In this document: piece by piece, positions 33,344-45,246 of the stretch
Layout: every line of letters begins with the position of its first letter
Position numbering within the stretch: position 1 is the stretch's first letter
Assembly: GCF_001723175.1 (NCBI RefSeq)
Contig: NC_064650.1
Location: forward strand, 186,001-250,000
Origin: Penicillium oxalicum
Taxonomy: Eukaryota; Ascomycota; Eurotiomycetes; Eurotiales; Aspergillaceae
Reading direction: 5' to 3'
Length of the DNA: 64,000 nt
Notes under the pieces: generated by a model
The model's input: the letters and a program-made list of their open reading frames with translations, nothing else
Told to the model about the DNA's origin: nothing
Databases searched by the model: none
Program-made: the position numbers and the translations under genes

Positions 33344-35454
33344 TTAGATTCCCCATCGATTCCGAAGCCCCTCAGCCCAACGCTGGTAAAGGACGTCGGA
33401 CAATTGTTTGGTGTGCTCCATCCCAGGCACATTTTGACCAGGCATACTAGATCGAGGTGGAGATTGGGGAAGAGGATCAACCGTATGTGTGGACTGCCGT
33501 CGACGGTGGCTCTTGAGGTGTGGGTTGCTTTGTGCAAGCACGAGGCGAGGGCGAGAGGGAGAGTCGGGCTGGGCGGGAGCTGCGGGAATCAGGGAAGCCA
33601 GACGGGGATCGGCCGAGATGCGCTCATTCATGCTTCGAATGATCTGATAAAGGCCCTCGGGATCGGCCATTTCCAGATCACTCCAGGCCTCCGCTAACCG
33701 CGAAATAGCCTCCCGTTTCTCACCGTCTCCGGTGTTGGCCAGGACTTCTTGACAGGACAGACCGACCGCTCGACTATACACACGTCTGCCCAGCTGAGCC
33801 TCCCGACTGGTCGAATCGGAGGGAGAGAATGGCTTCGGACTGGTGTTTTCGTCAAAGCCGGGTGGGACCTTGGGAGCAGCGGGATCATTCGAGACCTTGT
33901 CCGACACACGCCGGAATTGACGGACTGTGGAAGGCGTGTTTCCGAAGCTGAGGTCCAAGCCGAGGGGCTGTTTGACACCACTGGATCTGCGCTTGGTGTT
34001 GGATCGACGGACGGAAGGAGATCGTTCAGCCGGACGCTCGACAGTCGGTGTGCGTCTCACAGTCGAGTTGGCTTGAACCGGTGGTGGCGCTTGATGTTTA
34101 GGAGCCGCAGGTGGGTGAGAGATGCGCAAGTCTTGGAGAAGTTCAGACGGATCACAGTCATCTTCTTCCTCATCCAGTGTGGTCCAGTCCTTCCCTTTTG
34201 GTACCCACATGGTGGGTGCCTTGACCGTGTCAAACACCCAGTCCTCGTCATCTTCGGTAGGAGGCGCCTTGGTGAGTGTGTTGCTAAGCGGGATATGTTA
34301 GTTTATGTCACCCGGATTCTCTTTGCTTTTTCGGAATGCGAGAACTTACAGTGACTCGGCATAGTACTTGACGTCTTTGCTGATTCCCCGACCAGCGTCC
34401 CATTCCTGCTTTCGCTGGATCAACTCCTGCAGAGCTTCTGTCTTTCCGGCGTTTCGAATGAATTTGTGGCGTAGCAGTTCTTTGGCCGTCGGTCGACGAT
34501 CCGGGTCCTTGGTCAAACACTGAGCCACGAAATCTTTGAATGTGTTGCTGTAATCATTGCCTTCAAGTCGGGGCGCAGGTTGTTTGGGGATGAGAAATAA
34601 CACCTTCATCGGGGGAGTGCTGGCGTGGGGCGGCTCGCCGTTGATCATCTCGATTGCCGTAATACCAAGGGACCAAATATCTGCCTTGAAGTCATACCCA
34701 GCCTGCTGGATGACCTCGGGTGCCATCCAAAATGGGGTTCCGACGAAAGTGTTCCGTTGCGACTTGATGTTGACCAATTGCGCCGCCACACCAAAGTCTG
34801 CCAGCTTGACCTTTCCTGTATTGGAGAGCAAGACATTCGCAGCCTTCACGTCACGGTGAATCTTTCCTTCCGCATGCAGGTAATCCAAGCCCAATAGGAG
34901 TTGTTGGCAGACAATGGCGACGTGAGCTTCATTGAATACACCGGGTTTCAACTGCCGACTAGGGTATTAGTCAAGATCCTTGGAGCGAGACAGACAAGCC
35001 GAGTGTCATACCAGGTCCAAGCATGAGCCACCGCCCAAATATTCCATCACAATCCAAAGTTTGTGACCCTTCAAGAAACTGGCTTTGTATTGAGTGACGA
35101 AGGCACTGGCGCATGTCGCCAGAACGGAAATCTCCTGCTGGATTTCCTGAATATCATCTTCGCTGGACTCGAGATCGATCTGCGATGAGGGGAAGAAACG
35201 AGCGAAAAAGGTCAACAAAGTGGGCCTTATCCGTAGCGATAGAGTGATCGGGGACGTACATGTTTGATTGCGACGATCTCGCCGGTATGTTTATCAATGG
35301 CCTTGTAAACGGTCCCAAAACTTCCACCTGTTGACGGAGACAACGCCCAAGAACGTTAGCGGGTGAATCGCAGCGACTCAGGTGTTGCGATTTTTGCCAA
35401 CTCACTGCCCAACTCCTCCATCACCTGGTACCGATTAGACATATCGTCCGCCAT
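33344..35454 (-). CDS. STE20-family germinal-centre kinase (SID1/MST-like)
   Basis: Five exons: 35454-35406, 35327-35260, 35179-35012, 34951-34350 and 34283-33344, 608 residues. The kinase domain is at about residues 9-260. The Gly loop is [10 protein letters not shown] (16-25), the ATP lysine is Lys38 (EIVAIKH), the catalytic loop is [11 protein letters not shown] (127-137), DFG is 147-149, and GTPFWMAPE ends at 174. All key residues are present. The N-terminal kinase position, [14 protein letters not shown] and the GCK signature [11 protein letters not shown] place it with MST3/SOK1/Sid1-type kinases. In fungi these act upstream of NDR/LATS kinases in septation (SIN) or polarity. The C-terminal half is Ser/Pro-rich and ends with a conserved-looking helical segment ([20 protein letters not shown]). 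Which of the fungal GCKs it is (Sid1/SepL or MST-1) cannot be settled from sequence alone. Confidence 0.92.
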
Positions 35455-36021
35455 TCTCGAGTCTGTGTCGGTTGAATGTCGCAACTCCGGGCACGCAGGA
35501 CGGCCACCAAATTGACGAGGCTCACTTGGAAAACACAAGAGAAACTCGTCCCTTTTTTTTCCCAGGTCCGCTTTCAGCTGAGAAATCAAGAGAGAACTCT
35601 AAGCTCCAGGGCGGCAACCAAGAGTCAATAAAGAGAGGACTCGAAGAAGAGTCGGGCAGCTAAAGGGGTGGAGCATCGATTTGAGCTAACGATAATTGTC
35701 CAAACAACAGCGACGTTTCGCATGGCAACCGGGAAGCGTGAGAGGCGGCGGAGTGGGGTTGGCGCTAAGCTCGATTGAGAGTGACTGAAACGCAAGGAAC
35801 AGTGATGGGATGGACCTGCATCACATGTACCTTGGAAATCTGGAGTAGCCCAAACTTTATGCAAAAGGGGGCATGAACCAAAAATTGAGGTTCGCATAAC
35901 GGGATCTCGCTCAAGTGGAACGTGAATCGAAGTCTAATTTCTTTTCTGTCTGTAGTATGTACAAAGCTACCGGACCCAGCAAAATGTATGCAGCGTGGAG
36001 AAGACTGGGTGGGTCTTATCG
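35455..36021. other. Intergenic spacer
   Basis: This is the 5' flank of the kinase gene and the 3' flank of the dehydrogenase gene. No gene is seen. Confidence 0.6.
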
Positions 36022-37714
36022 CTAAATATACTTGTACGGATTCATGATGCCGTTCTGGAAGAAAAAGAAATTAGTCATGCGTGTCGCAAGTGAAATGAGA
36101 ACGGGGCCCACTGACCGGATCGTAGAGCGCCTTGAGCTGCTTCATCAATTTCATCATGGTGTCGTTTTGACTGTACCCAACGAATTCGCGCTTGGCGATA
36201 CCCAGTCCGTGTTCGGCACTGATACTGCCACTGCGCTTCTGGATCCATTCGTAGACCCACGGCTCGATCGCCTTTTCCACTTCCTTGTTGTACTGGCGCA
36301 CGGCCACGTTCAGGTGCAAATTCGAATCACCCATGTGTCCGTACCCAACCACAGCACGGACAGGGAAGGACTCATCGTCGCCGACAAGACCCTTCTCGGT
36401 CAATCGTTGCTTGCAGTCCTCGACGAGCTGGTATAGCTCGGGCAAGGGGATCGAGACGTCGTACTTGTAGGTGCCACCCAGGTGGCTCAACGCCTCGGTG
36501 ATGCCCTCGCGCCAGCGCCAGATAGACTGGAACTGTGTCTCATCCTGGGCCAGCACACCGTCGGCCACGATCCCTTCACCCATGACATGCTCCAGGAAGG
36601 TCTCGAGCTTTTCCATGTCATGCTCAGCATTGGAACCACTGGTCTCCACGAGACAGTAGAAGGGGTACTCGCTCTCGAGGGGGAGCTTGTTACCGGTAGA
36701 CTCATGGACCAGCCGTTGGCTGCGACCATCCATGAGCTCAAAGGCCGAGAGAATCTCCGAAAGTTGGCCCTTGGCCTCCCGGAAAGCACGCTGCACTTGT
36801 TCGAAGCTCTCCACGCCAAAGTAAGCCACGTTCACGGCCTTTGGACGAGGCGGACAGATGATGGCCACCTTGGTGATCAACCCGATGGTGCCTTCCGAGC
36901 CAATGAAAAGCTGCTTCAGGTCATAGCCCGTGTTGTTCTTACGAAGGGTCGAGAGGGAATCCACGATCGTCCCGTCCGGCAGGACTGCCTCCAGGCCCAG
37001 TACATTCCCATGCAAAGAACCATAGCGGAGGAGGCGCAGGCCACCAGCGTTAGTTGCGACGTTTCCTCCAATGTGGCAGGATCCCTTCGCGCCCAGATCA
37101 AGGGGAAAGAGATGGTTGCGCTCGGCAAGATATTGATCAGCGACCTCGAGGATGACGCCCGCATCCACCACCAGCACACCAGAAGCCTCGTCAAAGGAAT
37201 GGATTTTATTCATTCGAGAGGTGTTGATTACGATCTCGTCAAACACAGGAACCGAGCCACCAACGAGGCCGGTGTTTCCACCCTGGGGCACAACCGCCAA
37301 CTTCTTCTGATTACAGTACTCCATCACTTTGCTGAGTTCTTCTGTGCTCTGCGGCTTCAAGACTAATCGTGCGTGTCCGCGGTATTTGCGCATCCAGTCG
37401 CTGTTGAACGGTTCAATATCGTCGGTCGCGTCGGCAGTCACGCCATCCAGCACGGCGGATGGTGAGCCCAAGACCTGCTTGAAAAAGGCAACATCATCGG
37501 CAGTCAGCTCGCCAAAGTTGGGATCGCGCTTGACATTGGGATAAGCGTCGCTGGTGTATTTGATCTGCCGGTCGGCTCGAACGGTGGAGCTCAAGCTGAA
37601 GTTGCGGAGACTGGTCGCGGCTGAGGATCGAGGAAGGGCGGACTGGAGGACAATGCGAGGCCGAGGCACACGCGCCCGCCGTAATACGTTTGACAAGTTG
37701 CGAGCTCCGGACAT
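36022..37714 (-). CDS. DLD2: Mitochondrial D-2-hydroxyacid (D-lactate/D-2-hydroxyglutarate) dehydrogenase
   Basis: Exon 1 is 37714-36116 and exon 2 is 36054-36022, a 33-nt last exon encoding [10 protein letters not shown], across an intron 36115-36055 (GTCAGT...CTTCCAG). The product is 543 residues. The Arg/Ser-rich, acid-free N-terminus ([19 protein letters not shown]) is a mitochondrial presequence. The FAD-binding PCMH domain follows ([57 protein letters not shown]). The FAD-linked oxidase C-terminal domain has the metal/substrate motifs [15 protein letters not shown] and [17 protein letters not shown]. The family oxidises D-2-hydroxyglutarate or D-lactate and passes electrons onward. It resembles yeast Dld2 and animal D2HGDH. 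The short last exon restores the conserved C-terminus PxGIMNPYK; ignoring it gives an incorrect tail. Confidence 0.95.
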
Positions 37715-37804
37715 CGTGTGGATGGAACAGGAATCGACCGAATGTGATGTCGAAAGAGCAAAAGAGTCGCACGTCAGAAATTAGGATGGACTCAACCGGA
37801 CAAT

Positions 37805-38332
37805 TCAAGGGTGGATATCCCGCCTCCGATCTTCTCCCGATGGAGCCCACATTGCACCATTTGCAGCGGCCGTCAGACGGTCGGAACTTTCTCCGGTGTG
37901 TTTGCATTCGGCAGTTCTCGGCGCTATCGGGGGTTCCATCTGCTCCAATAGTAAGGCAGTTGGGATCCGCTGCCAGTACATACGGATGCCTTTAGTTGAG
38001 AATTGAGAAGCTGCTCCTCCACACTTCTCATGTCTGAGATCAATTTGTTCAGCATTCTGACTTGTGTATTGTAGTCTGGGTTGAGGATGGTCAATTTGTC
38101 GTGGACTTCACTAACCACTGCCTAGGGATCCTGCTCGCCCGTCAGCGTTCCCCGCCAGTCTCCGTAGGATATATTCCACCCACTCCTGGCATTTCCATGG
38201 ATGATGTACCCATCTAGGTTAGCATCATAGGTATACAGGCATGCCTATAACCAGGTATAAATCGCCTCGAGCACCGCTTACTTGGTACTTACTTGTTTGA
38301 AAGCGACCTGCTGGGCTGTTCAAGGTATTCAT
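37805..38332 (-). CDS. Possible small helical protein, three exons
   Basis: A tentative model: exon 1 38332-38293 (MNTLNSPAGRFQT), intron 38292-38118 (GTAAGT ... CGCTGACGG ... GGCAG), exon 2 38117-37984 (MVSEVHDKLTILNPDYNTQV, RMLNKLISDMRSVEEQLLN), intron 37983-37940 (GTATGT ... GAGCAG, only 44 nt), and exon 3 37939-37805. Phases agree, giving 102 residues. If the second intron is not removed, the frame ends at 37924 and gives about 77 residues. Exon 2 reads like an amphipathic helix and has the codon feel of a real exon, but I recognise no family. It lies on the same strand upstream of the D-2-hydroxyacid dehydrogenase, whose ATG is 90 bp past its end. It could instead be part of that gene's 5' UTR. 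Confidence 0.33.
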
Positions 38333-39333
38333 GTTATGGGTAGTTGTACAGGACGTATACTCGAGATATAGATCTCCATTCTTCACTTTCAACCTACTGA
38401 GTGTGGAAGTTGAGTCTGGATGGGTGCATCTGTTGAACTAGGACTATTAAATAATGATAATAGAATTTACTGTCTGCCATACTATCATTATTCCATTGAC
38501 CGAGGCTGGGGACTTAGTTCAGTCATGGTGTTGGACATCAATCGGACGGGCGAAATGCCTCTAGCTTGTAACACAGTGTGGCCCACGAGAACACGCCCTC
38601 GGGCCTCGATGACGTACTCAATTGGACCGCGCAATCGTGCAAGTTTTACAGGGCGCTGTGCTCGTCGCAGGTCCCGGGCCTGGATCCCTTCTTTTTTTTT
38701 CCCCTTAAAAAGAAAAAAACAAAACAATACTGTTAAAGAGGATAAAAAATCAAACCCCCAAATTTAGCGCAACTCAAAATTGGGAAACTCCCGATTAGCC
38801 CCAGGGGGTTCATCCCAGAGCCTCATGTTGGTGGGCCATCGATCGCTGAAGATGTTCGCCAGGTACCCGATGTTCCTTACTCTAGTCTGGAGTTTCTGGC
38901 AAATAGCTTGGCTCTGACCAACTTTGTACGTTGGCAAGAAATGGAAGCTACCAGAGGAACAACCTTAATTGGTTCTGGGTTTGGCTTTGCCCAGATTCTT
39001 CAGCAACTTCAGGACTAGGGAAGAGAGGCCCGGGCGACGGAAGTCTAGCACAAGAACGATGGCTTGTCACGACTCAAGTGTTGTCCATTCTCGTCAAGTC
39101 TCCTTAAAATTCTTGAAGATGTCCTAAAAATGACCGACCAGAGTAGAAGCGCAATTCTCTTGCTGACCATTCAGAGACTGGTCCGACATCACCAGTGCGG
39201 GTAGCAGTCAGTTACGTCATGTCGGTGCCCCGCTGGCCGGAACCTGACAGAGGGCGGGGAGCAGTCTGAAAATCTCACCGACTATTGTAGCCTGAGCAGC
39301 AATTCCATCTCCTCTCTGTACAAACTTCACGAA
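38333..39333. other. Intergenic spacer
   Basis: AT-rich in part, with no supported gene. It carries the promoter of the MAT2B-like gene on its right side. Confidence 0.6.
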
Positions 39334-40511
39334 ATGAGTTCGACGGTTCTAGTCACTGGGGCTACCGGCTTGCTGGGTCGCCAGCTATTCACTACCTTTC
39401 AGCGTGCCGGGGTCCTGGTCGTGGGACAGGGATTCACTCGTGCCGCTCCTCCCACAATCCTGAAGGCCGATCTGGAAAAGCCAGAAGACATCAAATCGCT
39501 ATTGGACGAAGTCAAGTGAGTTTTCGAAAACGGAGGCTCTTGTTCCTGGAGCTCACAAGGGAGGGTTCCTTTTTCTGACTAACTTCCCCATAGGCCTCAG
39601 ATTGTAATTCACAGTAAGCAGGCTGTCCCTCTGAGAGACACAGGAGGGCAGCACGTATCATATCCTTTCGAGAATTCACGGTGCTGACAGTTTTTATCAA
39701 TCTAGGTGCCGCCAATAGATCTCCAGACTTGTGTGAGAAGGACCCCGAGCAAGCGCGCAGGGTCAATGTCGAGGCGACCCGCTCCCTGGCCGAGGCGTGC
39801 CAGACTCGTGGGGCATTCCTCGTGTACATCTCGACCGACTACGTATTCTCCGGCAAAGAGGGCGAAGCTCCCTACGAGGCCGACGCGGAGACAAATCCTC
39901 CCAATATCTACGGACAGCTGAAGCGCGACGGTGAAATCGCCGTCCTCGAAGCCACCAAGAGCTCCGGACTCGGAGTTGTGCTGCGCGTCCCCGTGCTATA
40001 TGGATCCGCCAAAGAAAACTCGGAAAGCGCCGTCAATGTGCTACTCGATGCCATCACAAAAGCACAGGACGAGAACGCCGGCGTGAAGATGGACGACTGG
40101 GCCCAGCGCTACCCGACCAACACCGAGGATGTGGCTCGCGTTGTGCGCGACATTGTCATCAAGTATCTCAAGCAAAAGGACCAGATTCAGAACCTCCCAC
40201 ACATTCTGCAGTTCAGCTCCGAGGACCGAATGACCAAGTACCAGATTTGTGAGAAGCTTGCCGAGGTGCAAGGCTGGTCCCTGCCTGGCATGATTCGCAA
40301 CACGCAAGGCAATGAGCCCGGTGGTGTTCAGCGACCATACGATACACATTTGTCTACCAAGGCGCTGGTTGACTTGGGGATCGATGTCCGCACCATGGAC
40401 TTTGTTGCCTGGTGGTGAGTTACAGCCATCCGAACGATGCTACGAGGGGTCAATTGCTAATTTGATCTTCATTTATCTAGGCGGAGAGAACTAGGCGCAG
40501 TCAGGCATTAA
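39334..40511 (+). CDS. MAT2B-like NAD(P)-binding protein (SDR, RmlD type)
   Basis: Four exons: 39334-39515, 39594-39613 (20 nt), 39706-40414 and 40481-40511, 313 residues. The N-terminus has the Rossmann motif VLVTGATGLLGRQLFTTFQR. The 20-nt exon encodes PQIVIH and leads into SAANRSPDLCEKDPEQARR. VYISTDYVFSGKEGEAPYEA and the active-site-like YGQLKRDGE (Tyr-x3-Lys) follow. This is the RmlD/dTDP-4-dehydrorhamnose reductase-like branch of extended SDRs. Its eukaryotic members are regulatory beta subunits of methionine adenosyltransferase (MAT2B). A role as MAT regulator or as a reductase of unknown substrate is inferred from homology. The last exon encodes just RRELGAVRH. Confidence 0.9.
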
Positions 40512-42352
40512 AGTACCAAGAGAGTAGAGATAACCTGAGCTGAAAAATGCAACAATATACGCGTCGCTCGCAATTCTCGTCTGGGTCTCGGTGCACTCTC
40601 GACGCATGGGGTCAGAAAGTGAATGAAAGTCCAGAGAGTACAGTGTCGAATTGCACGTAGCCATTCCGTGTAATAAAGGAAGATCTCGCAGCTTCGAGCA
40701 AGTCTTGGGTCGAGACGATCGCCTCTATCACCCATTGTGTTAATCCTGGACGGAGGAAAGGGGGTCCAGTGAGGATCGTAGAGGGAATCTGAAGCTCTGC
40801 CGGTGGCATGGACAGATTTGAGCATGTTCTCCAGCCAATGTCGATCGTCCAGAGGTAGCAACGGGCCCTTAGGTGGTGGTCCCCAAGTCAGAGGGATGCT
40901 AGTAGCACCCCGTGTCCTAGGGTGTGACCTCGAAGTCGGACATGTCCAACTTGGTGCGACTACATGTTTGTATACCGGATCCTTCTGGCAGTGTTCGCAT
41001 GCGCGGGCCTAGACTTGATTGTCTTTACCTAATACTACTACTTGTAGTCATCTTTACAGCCTTGCTGGGGAAGTACATGGACAGTGCCCAGCCCACAGTG
41101 CCTCCACGACAGCTCCATCTGCGTCCCGTCCTCAGTGTAGGCGTTCTTCGAGTCTTCGTCCGATACGTTCACATTACATCAGATCACCATTTCCACGCCG
41201 CTGGACGTACAAACTCTGGAAATGATGGCTCTAATTGGTTCCAGTGGACCTTTTTCACAGCACCGCTACCAATTCCATGACTTATATTTAGTCGAATGGC
41301 ATTTTCCAACCCCCCCCCCCCCCCACACGTTACTCTTTGAATCCATGGCACTGAAAGCAGCCTCGGTACCTGGTTTCACCACAGGAAATGAGTTAAAGAG
41401 TTTTTTTTTTCTTTATTTTTCCCCTTACGCCACAGGTGCGGCCCTGCATTACTACGACTGCGAGTGTGACACTGTCTGCGACACTCGGTTTGCTCCCCTC
41501 ATTAAATTCACGTTAGCGCGGCTTCCCCACTCCGCTGTCAGGCTCCGACGGATTTTCATTTCCTTTTTTTGTTTTTATTTAGAAAATGTAGGTATTTGTA
41601 TGTCCCGCATTCATCCACCGTCCATGCTAAGCGGCAATGGCGCAAACAGTCCCGTTGGATTTGTGCTCAGTCCACGAGGGCGCTACACGACGCTCCATCT
41701 CCTCTTTGCGACAGACCAGAGACCCATCCCTGTAGACTTGGCTGCTTGACATCCTTCAACACGCTGCCCCGGCCCCCTCCCTTTCCCCCCTTTTTTGAGT
41801 TTGTTAGTTCAAATTACGAGGCTGTCACAATCTACTTCTTCGTAAGGTTGGTCCTGTGGCGCCCATATCAGACGAGGCTGTCGCACCAAATCCCTGGTCT
41901 CGTGTCTCTTCTTCTCTCTCTTTTTTGTGAAGTTCTTCTTCTGACTCGTGATCAGGCGGGGCTCGCGAGTTTCAGACCAGATTGAAACCCGGCCGTATCT
42001 CTGGGGATTCGCGCGCACCTGCTGGGGACCAGAATCGCGACCAGCTACTGTCCTGAACACACCGCCGCTGTGGGCTCCTACCGTCACGGCCACTTAAGAT
42101 CCCATCGATCCCTGTGCTCGCTGCCCTGCGACCCCCATTGCAATAGAACCCTATCCTGGGAGGGGAAAGCCTGGCGCGCGCTGATTTCTTTCCTCGCTTT
42201 TGGGTCTCCACCCCAGAATGCAACGGTCGATCGCAAGCGCAAAGAGACGGAGTAGTCAGTTCAAGATTCAAGATCAATCTCCCATCGGACCCCTTGACGA
42301 GGAATGTGCCCCACGATCCCCTGATTATCACCCCTTTCTGTACCCTTGAGCC
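40512..42352. other. Intergenic spacer / long 5' region of the RA-PH gene
   Basis: 1.8 kb with a 15-nt poly-C run at 41310-41324, T-rich runs at 41401-41420 and strongly pyrimidine-biased sequence from 41500 to 41950. This suits a promoter and long 5' UTR for the following gene. No coding exon is supported. Confidence 0.55.
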
Positions 42353-44788
42353 ATGCAGGAGCGGAGTCCAAGTGGTTCCGGGTCGCATGCGTCCCTGAGA
42401 ACCCCTCAGTATCATTCCTCGCAGGATCGAAGAATGGAAGATCGCCAGTGCGATGCATCAGATTCACCGAGGTCAAATGCCCAGCCTTTTGCCGCCAAGG
42501 TTGCTGTGGTCCAACAGCAGCAGCAGAACCCTTCAATCGCCCGAAGTATGTCTCGATACCGTCGCAACCGACCGGTGGTCGCCGTCAACTCGGCGACACT
42601 ACCAGCACCACCTGCACCATCAGCGTCCACGATTTCAGAGCGGGTCAACACCCAGGGTCTCTCGACCCAGCCAGGAAACCGGGTCCCATTGGCGTCAAAA
42701 GAGCTTGAGGAGGAGGAAGAGAGGGAAAAGCACCGGCAGAATGCGATGGCCCAGTTGACCGGAGAATCCAAAACGACGAACCTCGCAGCATCACAGACGG
42801 GGCGAGCGCGGAAAGATGCCCTTGCAGGAGGGACAAGTCCTCCCCACGAGAGTCTCGTGCAGACCACGCCATTGCGATCTGGTCTGACTATAGGGCAGCC
42901 GGCCAAGACCACGCCTTCTGATCCAAATCGGAGATCCATCTTACAAAAGGTTGGCCTTGCTCGATCGAAGCCAAATCAATTTCCCGCCAAAGACTCGTCT
43001 GCTGGCTCAGCGAAACCCAACTATATCGGCGTCGGGGGTGGAGGCATTGTACCAGGAACAGACGCACCAATCTCGGCGGTCAACGCAGGGGAACGGCTGG
43101 TGATGGTCCAATATGGCGACAGCAGCGCCAAGCTACCAGTGACCCCGACAACAAGTGTAGAGGACCTATTGAAGGTAGCGGCGAGGCGGATCTCCCGTCA
43201 AATCGATCCTACCACGTCCATCTTGATGGAGTCTTTCCATCAAATCCAGCTGGAGCGGCCGTTACGCCGATACGAGCGTGTCCGCGATGTGATGAACTCC
43301 TGGGCTGTAGACACCGATGGGGCTCTGCTCGTTGTTCCCACATCGAGTCTGGACACCGCTGCTCCCCTTGAAGCATCGAGCGTCTCGAGTGACCAGCCTC
43401 CCGAGACGACCGTCTACTGCTACTATTCCCATCGACCCCGCAAGTGGGACAAACGATTCGTGACCCTGCACAGTGACGGACATGTAACGGTTTCGAAGAA
43501 AGAGCATTCTAAAGACTCGACCAGCGTCTGTCACCTGACCGACTTTGATATCTACATCCCTTCACCTCGATACGCGGCCAAAGAAATTAAACCACCCAAG
43601 AAGATCTGCTTTGCGATCAAGAGCCAGCAGAAGTCATCCATGTTCCTCTCGACAGACAGTTTTGTTCACTTCTTTTGCACCAATGATCGTGCCGTGGGAG
43701 ATAAATGGTACCGGGCGGTTCAAAGCTGGCGCAGCTGGTATCTTGTGAAAAAGGTCCGCGTCGCAGAACCAGTGATGACGAGCGACCAAACGGATCCCAA
43801 ACCCTCCCTCGTTCATTCCGCGACTCGACGAGTTCCGCCAAACCAAGGGAGCTCAGAGATGCCACGATTGGATCGCCAGAACAGTGAGCCCGAGTCTGCT
43901 CAGCGTTCATCCGAGCGTCCGCAGGCGGAGGCCATGGTCTTCCGCAGGAAGACAACCCGCGAACATCGCCCGCCCCCATCATCATTTCCCGCGACTCTTA
44001 CTCTGGACACAAAAGTGGTCTCTTCAAAGTCGGGCTCCATCACTGAACTGTCCTCCGCTGACGAAGAGCAGGAGCCTATCTTTGCGTCGTCTGGACTTTT
44101 GGGGAGAACATATACCCAGCGGCAGCAGGCGATGCGGGAGCGAGAAGATCGCGCAAAGAAAGCGCAACAGGATCCGTTCGGTAAATCAGGGCTGATAGGC
44201 GCGAGCCCAGCGAGTGCTCCGGCGCCTCAACCGAGCAGCCGAACAAATACGCTCACTCGCGCCGATGCCGCCGCCGCTCAGCTTGACTGGACCATGTCCA
44301 TCAGCCAGGGGCAGAAACCCTTGGTCGATCTGACACCAAAGTTTGTGGAGCCACCGCAGCATCTGCGAAAGGGACGCGGAGTCAGAGTTGAGCCGGGGCG
44401 ACAATTAATTGACGCTGCAACGGGTCCTGAGTCGATTCCGGGAGTTGTGAATGTCCCGTCCTCGACGACCTGGAAACGACCGCCTGTGGAGCCGTCCTCG
44501 CAATCACAACCGCATCGTTCGAATACCACGAAAAGCAGCCGTGCGAACGGGACCGTCGTTCAGTATTCAGCGCCTCACTCGGCCGGGCCCATCTCTACAT
44601 CGGCTGATACTTTCCACGCGAACAGTCTGCTGGCCAACGCTAGTCGCCAGACGAGTACGCACCCGCACCACAGCAAAGTGCCAGCCGGACGCGGTGTGGC
44701 TACTGGAGACCGTGATGCAACTCGGCCACTGCTGGACATGTCGGATGAGAATCCTTTTACGGACGGCAGCCTGTTGAAACAGCTGTAA
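42353..44788 (+). CDS. RA-PH tandem domain protein (MRL/GRB7-like)
   Basis: A single exon of 811 residues from ATG 42353 (MQERSPSGSGSHASLR). The first 230 residues are disordered and Ser/Pro/Gln-rich. A ubiquitin-like Ras-association segment follows at about 240-335 (ERLVMVQYGDSSAKLPV, TTSVEDLLKVAARRISRQ, QLERPLRRYERVRDVMNSW). It is directly followed by a PH domain at about 355-470 (VYCYYSHRPRKWDKRFVTLH, SSMFLSTDSFVHFFCTND, GDKWYRAVQSWRSWYLVKK). The order RA then PH is that of MRL (lamellipodin, RIAM, Mig-10) and GRB7 adaptors, which link small GTPases and phosphoinositides to actin. In fungi such proteins are little studied; a role in polarity is inferred. The C-terminal 340 residues are disordered with short Ser/Thr/Pro motifs. 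Confidence 0.85.
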   Translation: MQERSPSGSGSHASLRTPQYHSSQDRRMEDRQCDASDSPRSNAQPFAAKVAVVQQQQQNPSIARSMSRYRRNRPVVAVNSATLPAPPAPSASTISERVNTQGLSTQPGNRVPLASKELEEEEEREKHRQNAMAQLTGESKTTNLAASQTGRARKDALAGGTSPPHESLVQTTPLRSGLTIGQPAKTTPSDPNRRSILQKVGLARSKPNQFPAKDSSAGSAKPNYIGVGGGGIVPGTDAPISAVNAGERLVMVQYGDSSAKLPVTPTTSVEDLLKVAARRISRQIDPTTSILMESFHQIQLERPLRRYERVRDVMNSWAVDTDGALLVVPTSSLDTAAPLEASSVSSDQPPETTVYCYYSHRPRKWDKRFVTLHSDGHVTVSKKEHSKDSTSVCHLTDFDIYIPSPRYAAKEIKPPKKICFAIKSQQKSSMFLSTDSFVHFFCTNDRAVGDKWYRAVQSWRSWYLVKKVRVAEPVMTSDQTDPKPSLVHSATRRVPPNQGSSEMPRLDRQNSEPESAQRSSERPQAEAMVFRRKTTREHRPPPSSFPATLTLDTKVVSSKSGSITELSSADEEQEPIFASSGLLGRTYTQRQQAMREREDRAKKAQQDPFGKSGLIGASPASAPAPQPSSRTNTLTRADAAAAQLDWTMSISQGQKPLVDLTPKFVEPPQHLRKGRGVRVEPGRQLIDAATGPESIPGVVNVPSSTTWKRPPVEPSSQSQPHRSNTTKSSRANGTVVQYSAPHSAGPISTSADTFHANSLLANASRQTSTHPHHSKVPAGRGVATGDRDATRPLLDMSDENPFTDGSLLKQL

Positions 44789-45246
44789 GCGATGAGCCTC
44801 TTTCAGTCGAGCTCATGCCTTGATTTCCATCCGATTGAACTACACACTGGATGTGTGCCTCATCGCATCGGAGTTCTAAACTTTGATAGGAGAGAAGCTG
44901 CTCTTCTTCTTCTTTTCCTCTTTTCTTGCTTTCTTTTCGGGTGTTTTTGATACTACAGTCTACGTTGTTGAGATACCCAATGGTCTCCGAAGCTTTGATT
45001 CTTTTTTAAAAAGAAAATAATTCCTCCAAACTGCAAAGTACTCGTCAAATCCCAAACTGGATTCACGAGGAATCCAGCAACATCGAATCTCCAGTAACAG
45101 CGAAGCAAACAAACCCTCAGTAAACTCTCTAGCCAGACAGAGGTGAGTAATCCATCCCTATTAAGCAAAAAAAGGCCCAAAAATGCCCACTGGGGAGTTC
45201 GAAATTCCACACTCATCATCTTGCAAAACCCTCCCCCAGAAGCTCC
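44789..45246. other. Convergent 3' intergenic region
   Basis: This separates the stops of the RA-PH gene (plus) and the GH16 gene (minus). It is T-rich after 44900, as expected for 3' UTRs. Nothing else is seen. Confidence 0.6.
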
